A DNA stretch of 64,000 nucleotides from Datnioides undecimradiatus (taxonomy: Eukaryota; Chordata; Actinopteri; Lobotiformes; Datnioididae), in NCBI GenBank assembly GCA_008933995.1, contig WARS01000012.1, positions 8,538,501-8,602,500 on the forward strand. Direction: 5' to 3'. The notes below the pieces were generated by a model. It saw only the letters and a list, made by a program, of their open reading frames with translations. It was not told where the DNA came from and did not search any database. This document shows positions 25,788-39,639 of this stretch, piece after piece. Numbering within the stretch: the first letter of the stretch is position 1; the number at the start of each line of letters is the position of its first letter. The translations under genes were made by a program, and so were the position numbers.

Positions 25788-28540
25788 TAATTCTCCCTGT
25801 AGTGCTGCTCCTCACCCCTGTCTCTATCACTGGCAAAGTAAACCCACCATGTGAGAATGATGAATGGGCTATCCTGCACCGGAAACACACGTTAGAAACC
25901 CCCTGCCACCCCGGCCTGCTTCACTCACTTACACACACACACACACACACAAACACACAAACACACTCCCTCGCTTTCTCTCACCCTCTCTCGTCCACTA
26001 TCCTATCTCCTCCTCTTTCTATCCTGGTGACCTCATAAGCCTCCTTCCTTCCCGGTCGACACATCTACACTTAAACACACATGGTCCTGATGCGCTATGT
26101 GTGTGTGTGTTTGAGACTAATACAGTGAGTGAAGTGTCTTGTCGATGGTGTCCATTGTCGTACACACACCTGCAGGTCATGTGCTTGTGTTTATTGTGCG
26201 CTTTGTGTTGAGTGCTTTAAGCACAATGTAGGTTCGGGTTTGTGTGTGTGCGTGTGTATGCGCACAGGCTATAGTGTTAAGTGTTCCACAAATAAAAGCC
26301 AAAATTTCAAAGATTTTCCTTTTTAATTCTTTATTTCTACGGCCTTTTTTAACAAAAACACCAGTACAAATAAAAACATAGAATTCAAAACATAATCCGT
26401 GCAACATTACACCAGTTTAGCATTGCAAATGACACATTTCATCCGTCTCCACTTCAGCTATAGACATCACATGTGAGTTGACCTGAGGTGGTCTGAAATC
26501 AGCCAGGGGAAATGTTGAAACTCCAGGTGGTCCACAACCAATTAAATAAAGCATCACTGTGCTCCTTTTTAAATACACACACACACACAGACACACGTGA
26601 TGGAAGCCCTCTAGATGCAGAGAGAGAGAAGGTAAAAAAAGAAAAGAACAATTTTTTTCCACAATGTTGGAAAAAAAGGAGAAAGAAACGAGTTACATTT
26701 GCTGTCAAAACATTTGTAGTGGAATTAAACATATGGATGCCACAGGCAAAGTGAGGGCTGGAATATATTAGAACTGCACAATGTTACACTAACCCTCCAG
26801 TATCTTACACTGCTCCGAGAGATTAATGGAATAAAGAGGATGGGGGTGGAGGAGGGTGGGGGGTTAGTGAGTGAGTGTGTGTGTGTCTGTCTTTCTTGGG
26901 CCACTGAAAAAAATCAATATTTTTCCATGATACACGGCTCTCGCTGTTGGCCATATAGTCCAGATATCCCTATCAAAACCTAAATATTAGCTCTCCTGAA
27001 CTGCAATCTGACGTCTGATGTAATTAGATGCGTCTATTTGAAATTGTAATATTTGATTTGTTTGTGAATCTCCACCTGAGGTTTTCCATTTTTGTGATAG
27101 AACCAAGCCAACGCTGTCCTACTTTGGCTTTTCTACACACTGCTGCAGAGTGCATACGGGCCGTCATTCCTCACTTTACAGATAATATTTTGCACCCAGT
27201 TCCAACATGTTTGGTCCCATCATGTCAACATGCTGGTGTAAGTTTAAAAAAAATTAAAGAAGCCCGAGGAGCATAATACTGCATCGATTTCTCTGTTCTA
27301 TTAAATGACTGTGTTTCAGCACGGTGGGGTAATTGTAGAGAGAAGAAGAGGGAAAAAAAGGAATGTTCACAAATGAATAGTGGGCTTGTTGTTTTATGCA
27401 CTCAGTAGGGAGAGAATTGAACTATGCGTTGAATGTCTCAAAGAGGATAGAGCCTGATGGGAGGGGTAACGCACCAGATGCAGACCTTGCTTTCAAATAT
27501 ACAAGTTTTGCAAGAATGGATCAACTCCAAGCTTGCAAGACTTACTTGAATAAAGGTCCTGTTAATATCAACGAAAATTACTCAAAATTCAGCATAGTTC
27601 TCACTTCTTCTACTTCTTCTTCTTCTACTTCTTCAGGGGCCCTTCATGCTCATATAACTGACATCAGTGTGATGCCACTTACTGTGATATTTGCTCTGAG
27701 TGTGAGTCATAAAAAGACTCTCAGTGGTTTGACCCTCAACGTGTTTACGCACACACACCAGGTGACTCCGGTCGAAGATCTATAATTTTAAATGAATGTA
27801 GATAGTTTATAAGCGGCGGTGTCAAGTTATATAAACCCTATAATTATTTACATTTTTAACATGGAATTAGGTTTCATACAGGACCAACCGGAGTTGTTGT
27901 TCAGAGCAGGATGTGAGTGATACTTAGGCTGTAAATGACTGCAATGTGAATCTGAGCTTTTATCTGTTGATCCAAACAGTGAGAAGAGCATCACTGCAGT
28001 GAAATCCAATGATTAGATTAGCAGACTGGGCAATAACTTCAATTTATGCAGAAAATTGTAATTTCTATCAGATCTCTGGTAAAGATTGTTTAGAGACACA
28101 TAAATAAAAAGTATTATATTCTGTATAAATCTAATATATCCACTCATGCATATTTGAAGCATTGGATTGATCCAGAATGGAGACACACTGGTTTAACATG
28201 AACCTGGTAGTAAGGGGTTAATTTGATCTGTGTTTTATTTGGGGGTCTTTTTTTTTGAAAATTACTTGAAATTTCACTTTTCTGTAAAATTTGAAACAAT
28301 AGGTCTCTCCTGTCCTTGTATACATAAAAATCAGTACAGCTGCACTCTCCACAGCGAACACTCAACAGACTTGGATCTAATGAACATAAACAGGCTCATA
28401 AAGCAGCCAAACAAGACTAACGCTAAAATTCTTTTTCCTTAACTTTAATTTAATCTCTAAATCCTCATGCAATCCTCATGTCTCCTGTGACATTTGAATG
28501 GAGGTGTAACAAAAAGATATGTAAAACTGGCTTGATGGTT
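25320..28540. other. Intergenic, microsatellite-rich
   Basis: No gene recognised. (CA)n at 25659-25684 and 25751-25786, a shorter CA/AAC tract at about 25931-25966, and scattered TG runs. ORFs at about 25.8-26.7 and 27.4-27.8 kb have no splice support or recognisable content. Confidence 0.5.
25751..25786 (+). repeat. (CA)n microsatellite, 36 bp
   Basis: Pure CA run; a 26-bp CA run lies just upstream at 25659-25684. Confidence 0.95.
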
Positions 28541-28734
28541 TAACGCTCACTGACTTATTTGCAATCTCACCGCATACCTCTCTGGTTTAAAGCAAATACA
28601 TGTGACCGGCTGTGGATGTGTTTATAGAAAAATGTTTAAATGAGTTTGTGCGGTTTTGTTCTCCTCCCTGCTCCAGAGGCGGCAGGTAAAGACCCTCCCT
28701 CCCATCCTCTCCCCCCTCCCCCCTCCCTCTCTCT

Positions 28735-29200
28735 CTTTGTAATTATTGTTTACACTGTTTACTGCTAAACCATCTTTTGCCATGTACTAATTTCACGCTA
28801 GACAGCCACAAAATTATTCAGCATTCTCGCAATATGTGAAAGTCGTGGAATCGTTTTTATTTTGCAGCGGCCGTCCTCCCTCGCGGGTAACAATGTGGCA
28901 ATTTAGCCCATGTAGCAGTTTGACCTTAAACACTCGCTTTTAGAGACAAACCTGGTTATTTGAGCAGGAATTTCCTAACAAAGGCGTGGACAGACAGCTG
29001 CCCCTCCTGGACTAAATTTGGTAAATGTGGGCCTATGCATATTTTACATAACGATTCTGCCTATTATTGCAATTTCAGAGATCCTACAGTGTGAGAACGA
29101 CGACCAATTTATCATTCATTGCGGTAAATCGCAGCGGAGACTGCATTTAATTGAGTTTGTATTGTATTTCGTAGCTGGGTGCCTTCTCGCTTTAGGGTGG
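28735..29200. other. Candidate conserved noncoding element A
   Basis: High-complexity, AT-leaning sequence between a C/T-rich tract (28690-28740) and a G-rich tract (29245-29280). It contains POU/octamer-like (TATGCATATTT near 29034) and C/EBP-like (TTGCAATTTC near 29068) motifs and no plausible exon. Inference only. Confidence 0.25.
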
Positions 29201-29689
29201 GGGGATTCTCTCTCAGGCCATCCCAGTGCAGCAGGGGCTGAGAAGGAGAGGTGGAGGGGGTTGTGAGGAGGGGGGGGGGTCCCTTCCACCACCTCAGCTC
29301 ACCCCTCCTCCTCTCAGCTCCGCCTCTGTCTTACCAAACAATCAACTGGTAGAGAAAATTGGGCATCTTTCATGTAAGGCAGGCTGCAGAGTCACATATT
29401 GTGTTCTTAAAAATAACTTAATGTCTAGACTGGTATGTAAAAGCATTTCCTGGTCCCTCCTCAATGGTAGTGATGGGTAAATAAAAAAAAGTAGGCAAAC
29501 AATTGTAACCGCCACTCCAATGTAAACAGACACCGTGAGTGGCTGTTAAAAGATAATCATATTCAGAAAAGCATCAAAGTCCGTATTCTCGCGTAATCGG
29601 CCTGATTTTATGAGTGGGACTGAATGAAACAATAAGGTGACGACAACACGGTTCACCTGCACGCGCGTCTGTGTTTAAGGAGGCCAAAC

Positions 29690-29950
29690 TTTGTGTTGCA
29701 GGCAGCCTGCTCTGGAGACTGTCTGCTCGCTGTGTGAATTATCGCGGACACGTTGCACGGGCTGCACTCTGTTATATTCCACTTCATAGGCCCACCACTT
29801 TGTTAATTTGCGTCTTAATTGTCTGCGATGCAATTATGGAGATATGGATGGTCTGCATGACGCCCATCAGTGCTGCAGGAGGACCGTGCAGGGCCGGTAA
29901 ATCAACTCTTTGGCACCCTGAGTCACCGGTGTGAGGCGACTGAAACTTAG
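29690..29950. other. Candidate conserved noncoding element B
   Basis: About 260 bp of complex sequence with paired homeodomain cores (CTTAATTG near 29813, GCAATTATGG near 29829) in the otherwise simple-repeat-rich intergenic DNA. No ORF with splice signals. Confidence 0.25.
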
Positions 29951-29999
29951 CTTTTTTATTATTTTTCTTTTTTGGTGGCCTCCACTGGCTGCTAAGAAT

Positions 30000-30997
30000 C
30001 ACCTCTGAGCGCCACGCAGCTCAGCACGGGTGCATCCCAGCATGCCCCGCTGCTGTGGCCCGTCAAAACCCTTTCTACTCAACTGACTGTGAAGTCTGGT
30101 GCGTCTTTTAAAATAAAATCTTTGGCAATATGCAGTGTAACTTATCAGGAGCAGCTTTCTTTTAGGTTTGCATAGATTACGCACGTGAACACACACAGAC
30201 AGACACACACACACACACAACACACAACACACACATGGGCTTGTTTGTATTGCAAATTTTTATATAATTCAGATAGACATACGATAATTCCACATGCACA
30301 ACAGACACACATGCATACACAAAAATCGTTTAACAGGCAAATAGGCTACAACTGAAATATTAAAACTCCATTTGTTTTACTTATAATAAATACTTGTAAC
30401 AAATAGGACATTAGCAAAGTGAAAAAACTTGACGTGGGTTTCATACAGTGAGTGAAAGAATAAAGATACGTTTAGAAGAGGTTAAATTCCAAAAGAGACA
30501 AAAGTTTTCAAAACATTTTTCAAACACAAATGCCAGTATGATGACAAAAATACAACACAAAGCTACCCACAGCCCACAGCTCTGTATCTGATAAAGGGAA
30601 TATTTCGGTACATTTTTAAACCATTAACTTTCATTTAAATTTAAGTAGCCTAAATAAATAAACATTTTGGAGTTGTTTATCATCATATTTATTTGTTAGT
30701 TTTTAAATGTATATGATTGTTTAGTTGTAGCATGTTTAAAGTGGCGTTGTCTTATTTCAAATCAAAATTAAAACTAATTTAAATTTATAGGCTATTTTTG
30801 AAAAAAATAATTATTACTATTTGCATTATATTTTTATTATTTAAAAGTTTTGACTTTATTATTTTAGGTTTTTTTTTTAAATCAAAACGTAAAGAGTTCA
30901 CAAGTATGAAGAACTTTAAAGAAAATAATATTTTTTGTTATTTTAATAATGGAAGCATTAAAAAGAGTACGGTAGATTGTATCTATTACTAATTTTC

Positions 30998-31039
<42 letters not shown>

Positions 31040-32000
31040 CAGTGAAGCTTTATGTAGACAGACGAACGCACATGTATCAAAACGCAGCAGTCATTGTTCA
31101 GCTGTATCGTTCGTCTTCGGTGAGTTCGGCTCGTGTTATTGTTATTATTGCTATTATCGCCTCATCGTGCTGCCACAGAGAAGTTGGCCGTCCTGCAGCC
31201 GTCACTTTGCATTAACTTCACCAACACGGACTCCTCACTGACTCCAGCAGCCCAAAACACACACACACACACACAAACATACACATACAAACACACAGAC
31301 ACACGCGCGTTACAGTAGGCCTATGTCCCGAATATTAAGCCAAACACACCTAAACACAAACACGTGTTTATAGTTGTCTTCAACTGTGAAGGGTTATTGG
31401 GGAAAACTGTGTTGACTGTGAAACAAATGTCCGGACAGCAGAAAACAGAACACTGGCTTTTGTCAAAAATGTTCAAACCGAACAAGAGAAACTGCGAATA
31501 AGATAATAAGGATAATATGTTGGCATTTTAATGAGCTGCTGTTGTACACGCTGTGATGATTAGTAGAACTAAAAGCGTGTTCTTCAAAGTGAGCAGACTA
31601 GTCCACCGTGTGTAATTATGTAAAGTAGGCCTGCTCCTCGCAGCCAGCCTGTAATTTTACACTTTTCTGAAGCCTGTCGACTTTAAAAGAAGATACAACA
31701 TCAAATCAGACGACAAGAAACAAGAGGAGAAGTCCCTAAAATTAAATCTTTCAGCGGGAAAAAATACTTCGAAGTCACTATAAATCTGGAAAAAAAGCAG
31801 TTCTCACACTGGTGTCAGATTCACTGAGGGGTTTTGTGTGATTTTGTTTTTCTCTGTTTGAATCCAAAAGCGTGATTCCTTAGATTGGGCAATATAATTT
31901 TATATTTACAATTAAAGACTAGGTTTAATTTATGAATGGGGCTTGTCGCTGTATTTCGTGTTTTTGGTGAAAAAAAAAAGACAAAGGCCAGGGTAATAGG
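30000..32000. other. AT-rich intergenic DNA
   Basis: Very AT-rich around 30240-31000, ending in a (TTA)n array. No gene, RNA or promoter signature recognised. Confidence 0.5.
30998..31035 (+). repeat. (TTA)n trinucleotide microsatellite
   Basis: About twelve uninterrupted TAT/TTA units, preceded by a strongly AT-rich stretch. Confidence 0.95.
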
Positions 32001-32007
32001 ATCTCAC

Positions 32008-32030
32008 ACGGACGGACGGACGGACAGACA

Positions 32031-32085
<55 letters not shown>

Positions 32086-32094
32086 ATACACACA
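32008..32094 (+). repeat. Compound microsatellite (GGAC)n-(AGAC)n-(AC)n
   Basis: Four GGAC-type units grade into AGAC units and then about 24 AC units, ending in TACACA variants. The gradation suggests stepwise mutation of one repeat type into the next. Confidence 0.9.
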
Positions 32095-32699
32095 AAGGAT
32101 CTCAACATGGCGAATGTGGCTCGCCCACCCCGCCATTGATCGATTTTTAGGTTTTATTGGTTCGGGTTTGTGCGCCTTGAACGCACCACCTCGTGATTCT
32201 AACAGATCTTAAAGAGAAAACATCCTGAATACTTCTAATATTTAAAATAAATAATTTCAACGTTAGATTAAAATTCCACTATAACGTTTAATTAACTTTT
32301 ATGCAACCTTAGTGTTCAGATATACATTCAATTTGTATTCTTCTAATATTACATTTTTTTGGTTGACTATTTTTTTAATTGCACAATTTGTCCAATTATC
32401 GACCTGTGCATAATTTTAAAAAGTTCGTATTTTTGCACATTGTTTAAATAATAGATCCCGTTTTTGTTATTTGATTTTCCACTCAAATAACATTAAAATC
32501 AATAGAGAGTAAACAATAAGAGTAATATCCGTGTCCCCGCCCTACTAACCCACGGCGGTATGTGCTAGTTTTTAAGAAATCGCCACAAAACCAATCATAA
32601 AATTTCTCACCTTTTGCATTTAAAAAGTCTTTAAAAAGAAGAATGACGCGTTGAAGTTTGGTCCAGTTTTCCTGTTTCCTTCCTCTTATGTCCACACTC

Positions 32700-33420
32700 T
32701 TCTTGAGTAGATGTGTGTGTATGTGTGCGTGTGTAACATGAGACGGCAGGACGGCTGCAGCCCTCCTGCAGCAAAATAAATCTCATATGCAAAGAAGGCT
32801 TTTGAAAATGGCGCCCTGCAGCAAACACCTCCCTGTCAGTATGGAGGAGGAGGGCGCGAGGGGCAGGGGGGCGTGCCATGTGCGTCGTGTTACGCGCAAT
32901 GGGGCTGTAGCCTCTGCTCCCGTGTCGGTTGTAGTATCTGGATATAAAACCGTCCCCGGTATTCGCCGGTGTAGCCTCACACGTTGAACCCCCTCCCTCC
33001 CCATCTCGTCAACAGCACGTCGGTACAACCTTCGGAGTGGCGCGTCGTGTCATTACGCACCGAATAAAAGCGCACTTCTCGGGCTTCCGTGGCTTTCCCA
33101 GCGTCCCCATCCCCCCTTCCCACTAACCACCGCCTCTCTCTTCGAAAACACGGAGCTGTTTCCCGTTTCTTGTGCGACTTTCGCCTGAAAGCCGAGCCGT
33201 TGCTTGCGCGCACTATCTCTCCCATCCGTTCCTTCGCTCCGGTGGCCGCTTTGGCTCCACATCCACATACTGCCATTCCGGTGCGCAGGCAGGCAGGCGG
33301 ACAGCCCGTGTAACCGCGCAGTCTAGCCAGCAGCTGGGGCTTCCAGGGGAGAGTTGTGAAGAGGGGATCTCTCTCTCTTTCTCGCTCTCCCTCTCTCTCT
33401 CCTTCCCTTCACGGCGGAGC
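32700..33420 (+). promoter_or_regulatory. CpG-rich candidate promoter with TATA box
   Basis: CpG dinucleotides are frequent here, in contrast to the flanking AT-rich DNA. A TATA box (TATAAAA, 32943-32949) would place a plus-strand start near 32975. No strong splice donor or ORF with homology follows on the plus strand before the TG repeats at about 33510. It could be a distal promoter of bahcc1, the start of a noncoding RNA, or an enhancer-type CpG island. Confidence 0.3.
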
Positions 33421-33874
33421 TGCAGCGAGGGAGAGGGAGGAGGGAGAAGGAGGGGGAAGCCCACGCTGATAGCTGGAGGGAGCCCCAGCGCGCTGAGCTT
33501 GTTGTAGGTGTTTGTGTGTGTGGGTGTGTATGTGTGTGTGTGTGTGTGCGTGCGCATTATAATCGTTGCTAGGAAATCCTTTCTGTGGTTGTGTGAGGGA
33601 GGATCTACAAGCAGGATGAAATCGCAGCTGCAGAAAAAAAAATCCGCTGCAAAACGAAATCAACTTTTATCCCTTTTCAAATATAGATTTTATTCTTTTT
33701 TTCTCCTCTTAAAAATATAAGTTATGGATTTGTTGAGCAGTCTGTGTGTATGTGTGTATGTATGCATATGTACAAATGTGCAGCTGAGTTCATCCACACA
33801 CACACACACACACACAGTGGAAGTGAAATAGACTGCTTCATCCATAGTGAAGGAATTGATTCAGAGCAGGGCTA

Positions 33875-33878
<4 letters not shown>

Positions 33879-33913
<35 letters not shown>
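33879..33913 (+). repeat. (TG)n microsatellite, 35 bp
   Basis: Pure TG run; a CA run lies close by at about 33796-33816. Confidence 0.95.
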
Positions 33914-33915
<2 letters not shown>

Positions 33916-33929
33916 TTACTGGTGGTATT

Positions 33930-36900
33930 TCCAGATAAATCACTCTCGGCTTGCAGAACAGTCAGTCCTCACCTATGTAAACGCACCCCTGAGGGCAACA
34001 GATTTATCTGCAAGAGGAAGGTTCACCTCCCTTCCACACACTCACACACACGCACACACACACTTGTCCCCCCCTCCCCCTTTCCCTCCCTCTGTTACCC
34101 CTTTCCCCTCAGTGTGGAGATGGATGGCCCATGTCCCTTTTGTCTAGATGCAAATGGACTTTAACCCCGAATTAATGGATAACTCCCAGAAAGGCCTAAT
34201 AATGCTCTGCTCACATGATGTACACACACACACACACAGACACACGAACACTGTCACTTGCAGGCCTCAGATCTGACAATACATTTGAACGTGTTGAGTT
34301 GCAAAACACTGACTCTATCTATGTAGCATGTTTATCTGAGCAGGAACACAGCACAGACAATTAAAACTCGCTGCAGTTGATTATTAAACACTATCACAGT
34401 TTTTAGTTATGAAACTTATGTATTTACTCTTTCTACATTAAGTCAAGTCATGCTTTGAGATTTTACAAACTACACAACCACTGTGACCAACCTCTCCTTA
34501 ACAACAACAGTAGAAAACCTCCACTGACTGACTGTTTCCCCCACTTCCTTTATGACCTCTATAACACAGAAATATCACATTGTTGTCATTCTATTTTCAT
34601 TTTTATGTGCAGACATTTGAACTTCCAGGGCCTGTTGCATCCCGCGCCGGGTGTACAAGATGATGACAGACACTGGGGTTAAACACAGAGCTGGGTGCAG
34701 AAATGGGGATGTAGATACGATCCCCCATTAGCTGTGGCGCCACGCTGCTCCGCAACATTACCACGGCACTAAAATTTTATTTGAGCAGCTCGCTCACTCA
34801 GGTTGATCAAGAGGAGGAAGGGGGGAGAGAAAAAGTGGGACAGAAAGCCTCAAAGTGAGTGTGTGTTGTGTAGTGAGGTGTGTGTGCATGCACTTGTTGT
34901 ATTTTTGTGAACAATAAACCCACTTCCCCCGCGTATAACTGTCACCCCCGAGCACAATCAATGAAACACCCCACATTTGCTGCGTGTCAGGAGCAGACTG
35001 CATTACCACGGGTCTAAAAATTCATCTAGGGAAGAGGCCACTTGTTGCTGGAGATGACGATAGCTGGCTGGGGGGGGGGTGGCTGGAATTATTTCATCCA
35101 AGTAAGATGGATGTTTTAATGCATCTGCTTTGTGTAAAATCCTCCACAACATGCCACATAAACATATCTGTCTTTATGGACATGGCTGCCGGGATGATAT
35201 TAGAGGAGAGAGGCGGTGAAGAGTTGTCAGTTGTGCAGGGGAAGGCTTTGCATGTGTGTGTATGCAAGGAATCTGTATGCAGCTATATAATATACAGTAT
35301 ATTAGACATTGTTTCTCTACATATATCTCTATTGTCCAAGTCATCATTTCTTAATAGATTTCTTTTTTTAATCTGGTTCTGGTGGATCAGCTGTTGGCTG
35401 ATGAAACCAAACAGCATTTAAGTTTTGTTTTTTTGAAACCACATTTGGTTCAAATGAAACCAAACACAGAGCAATCTTAATTATGTGAACCCATAAACTA
35501 TGTTTTTTTTATTTTTTTTCTCAGTGTTAATCACTTCCCTTTCATCAGCTCAGTTTGCCTCTGAACTTTTCCACTCATTCCTCCGCCGCTGGTATCGCCA
35601 CATTCACTCAGTCCCATGATCAACAGAGGGTGTGTACACAGGCAATTGTTGGTCTTGTTGATGGGGATAATGGTTGAGTTTCATGAAGGAACTTTGTCAG
35701 TGCACTGCCATGCACCCATACTTTAGGCAGCAGCAGCATCAGTTCACAGCTGCACACTGCAACTGCACCTGTACCAAGCTCCTATGGCGTAAAGTCTACA
35801 AATAAACTTCATGTGGACGTAGTAATGCTTAGAGTTTTATCAAAACTGGTTAAATGAGGACTGAATGAACCTTGGTTGCTTTTGTTTTAATGTTGGTTTA
35901 GATTCTGAAATTCCACCATTAGACCATCTGTGTTTTCTATTTATAACCATGAAGGCAAGTTTCTGTGTATTTCCATTTGCAGCAGGATAAGCAGGTGGGT
36001 TTTTAGGTTTGGAGGAATTTGATTCAACTGTTAAAAAGTGGGCGAGTCATAATGAAAATGGAGAGTTACAGTGATTCAGAGCTGATGGAGAGACGGTCAT
36101 TGTCTGCTCCAAGCAGTTGCTGAGGTGGTCAACTATAATATGCTTTGAGCATAATCTGTAACTGTTGCAGATTCCACCTTCCTTGAAGTGATGATATTGC
36201 ATCCAGCAGGCGCACAACCATGATATTTTGGAAATATATGTTATATTTTATATTATATTGTTATTTTTATATTGCAAGCTTCTGTTGTTAAAAAGGTGCA
36301 CAGTAGTGACTGTAGGCTGGTGTGATATGAAAGGATTAAAAAGACATTTTTCATTTCATCTTAACTTAAAAGCTCAACTGCTTCACCCTTTTATATTTCA
36401 CATTCACAAGGCGTGACACATCCCTGCTTTTTCGCATGATTCACAAGACTGAATGGACAGAATTCCTCAAACAGTCGATGTCCGCGCTCTGGGCCTTGTT
36501 GTGGTGAAGCGCCTGATATTCGGTTGATGTTTACTCACCACATCTGCTCATATTCAATCGTAGTCAATCTCAGGCTTTGAAGGGAGACATTTGGACCAGA
36601 CCAGAGGCCATAAAAGCAAAAGGAAAAGAAATATAGTGTTAGAAACAGGAAAAAGAAGGGAAGGAACAGAGTAAAAGTGGGTCGGCCCTTTTTGTGGCTT
36701 GAACTGATTGGATCAGCGTTGAGTTGACCTCTGACCTCCCAGCTGGGCCAAAAACGGGTTCTGACACACACTTCCCTTTTCTTCTCCCGGGCAACAGCCA
36801 CTGTGATCACATGACTCTCCGGGCTGGCCATTGCCAGGCCGCGTGATGCTGCTGCAGATGTGGGGAGAAAAAAAAATCTAAAAGGAAGAAAAGAAGTTTT

Positions 36901-39600
36901 TAGTGAATGATTGGAAGGGGAACAAGGGCTAGGGGGTGACATGGAGAACAAGCAAAAGCGTCAGCAGACAGTGAGGAGGGGAAGGAGAGAGGGGGTCACA
37001 AAGCTAGCTTTGTTTCTGTTCTGGCTGCTGCATTAGCAGCTGCAATAAAAAAAGCTTCGAGAGAAGAGGATGGATGGACTGGATGGACGATGGCATGGAA
37101 GGGTGAATGGCCTGGCATGACGTTTAAGAGATGTCTCTGTTTGTCACTTCAGTACACTGTGGTTTAATGCTGCTTCATAGAATATGCATACATGCCATAA
37201 CTCATAGACAGAGATGAAGACCTACATGGCAGATTCCAGATAAAGGCTCCACTGTGTGTCCAGTGATGCAACACACTTTTATGACTGATATGCATTACAA
37301 TATGAGAGCAAAGATGAAAGAATTTAGTGCTTTGGCAAGAAGTCATATCCCAGGATGCTTTGCGCTCTTAGCTCACCCTTTTGTGGCCGTCTCAGTTATG
37401 CAGCTGGGCTCACCTATGGGGCCACTGGGCCTCTATAAACTTGAAGAAGTGCATTGGTGTGTGTGTTTCTGGCCCTGGCTTGTGTGTTTATGTGTGTCTG
37501 TGCGCACTTGCCTCTGGGGCAAACAACGTCCATTCTCCAAAAGTCACATGACCATGTAAACTGCAGAGACCGGCACCATTTTTAAGGTGCGGTGGCACCT
37601 TGAACTGTTTTCTGTTTGTCAAAGAGGAGCTGGCCTCAAATTGGAACCAGAAACAGGTTTAGCGTCTGATTCTTAACCTATCGCAGCTGTGTCACTTACA
37701 CACACACACGCAGAAATATCAGGGGTCCACATACACATGTATGCAGCAGGCGAGCAGTTTCTGAACAGGGTTAAGAATTAGCAACTGTATTACGCCACAG
37801 CAAATGAGAAGCATCACATCTAGAAAGTAAATCTCAAACATTTGTCCACGTTTATCAATACCACCATATGTGTACAAGATCATGATGGGCTTAAAAGCTT
37901 GTCTGAAACACACACACACCAAATGCTCCAAAGGACAACCATTGTCTTTTCTGCAGCTGCTGTATTTTGAAATGAAAATTACAGATGTTTCCTGTGTCAA
38001 TGTGTTTGCTCCATAATGACGTTTTGGTAAACAACTTAGAAGATGATATTGATTCAGCACTCCTGAAAGCAGCTAATCGCTGTTCTGCCTCAAGAAACAA
38101 GCATGTTTTAATCTCATGAGGCACAACTTCATTCCAACAGGTGCTACATGTGTAACCCAGACTGTGTGAAGGAATCCAGGAGTGAGAACCACCTGACACC
38201 TCTGATAGTATCTCATTGAGGTGTGTTTACCCAACACAAGAGGGTCTGGGCTGGCCAGGGGTTTCGCTGTAAAGTGGCCTTGTTTGGGATCGTTCTCATG
38301 AGGAGGGAAGGGTTGCGTTTCAGGCTGCAGGCCACAAGTTGAATGCAGCAGAATTGTCCTTCATCAGAGCTGAAGTAGATGGATGAGTGAGTGCATGGAT
38401 GGTATCTGTTCAACTGTTGGGTCTAAAGCCGGTTTGTATGTGCAGCCGAAACTTTTGGTTGACAGACGAGGACCAGGGACATCACAGCCCACAGAGTTTC
38501 CATGAGGTCCGGCTGAAGAATTTAGACACATTTGAGACACAGAGCAGAAATACATTTTTAAAAAGTCATTTAAAGAGATAAACAGTTGCATGTTGTGTAT
38601 TCTTCATTAAAAAAAGAACAAACTATAAACAAAGCAGGAAACACTCTGGAGCTCTGAATGGTTTTACAAAAGTTATGGTCATACGATGGAACAAAGAGGC
38701 TTGGGTTGTTTAAAAGACTGATGATATTAAAAAAATGTGATTTTTTTCCTTAAAGAGACAAAATAGAATATTAACATAAACAAAAAATGTGAAATTCTTA
38801 TTCAAGTGCTTTATTTTACACACATTTAACAAGATCAATCAGATTCAAATTTAGTGCAAAAAGATTAAAATATCCTTTGCATCCTCAACGAAATGAGGTT
38901 TGATGACACAGACTAACTGCAAAACCCACAATGCAACAGTGGGCCATTTCACAGACAACTTAAGGTCACGTTCCTGAGTGGGTGGGGTCTGCTGTCACCC
39001 TCCCACTTCCCCTTCCCATAAATCCTTTCAAAGGCAAACCCAAAACCATACTGGAAGGATTTATGTGTGTATTGTTGCTTTTGGTCTTCAGAATAGTTTC
39101 TATTTTTCAAGGCTGTGATGAGGGCAGCCATGGTTTGGAAGAGTCATAATAGAATTACTGAGCTTGAGCTTTGGTCAGTTTGTTTAAGTGGATTTGTTTG
39201 TTGGGGCTGGCCCAGTTTCTTGATGTTGGATGGGAACGCCTGAGGTCACAGGCCGCTGACACCCCCACATGCTATACGTAAAGGGAAGGAGTTTGGTTTT
39301 TGCTTTGAGCTTATTGTTCCATCGGAGCATTCAGGTGTTTTCGGTCTGTGTTTGGCTGCTGCAGCAATAATTCACATGCTGTTTTGTTAAATCAGGAATA
39401 TGAATCATAACCAACATCTGGAAAGAGCTGGTGTTGATATGCTTGATATGACAAACTAATTTAACCATTTTATATACTGAAAATAAAGTACACAGTGAGT
39501 GATTTTTCTTCTAAGTGTTTCTTGAAGTTTGTAGTTCTTCAGTAGCTTGTGTACACAGATATAAAAAGGGAGTGAAACCATGCAGAGTAATTACAGCAGT
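33930..39600. other. Intergenic, no gene recognised
   Basis: Mixed sequence with short CA/TG tracts. Notable only for a perfect DR1 nuclear-receptor element at 36725-36737. Two copies of ATGAAACCAAACA-type sequence lie near 35400 and 35456. ORFs are short and without protein-like content. Confidence 0.5.
36725..36737 (-). promoter_or_regulatory. Perfect DR1 nuclear-receptor element
   Basis: The minus strand reads AGGTCAGAGGTCA, two ideal half-sites in direct repeat with one spacer base, the consensus for HNF4 and RXR/PPAR-type dimers. A chance match of twelve fixed bases in this window is expected less than 0.01 times. Confidence 0.45.
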
Positions 39601-39639
39601 TATTTTAATACGAGCTGTTGTAGGGTGAATTTCCACCGA

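Noticed and set aside
32008-32094. Regular short repeats that might suggest a CRISPR array
   Set aside because: These are 2-4 bp microsatellite units in vertebrate DNA, without spacer-repeat structure.
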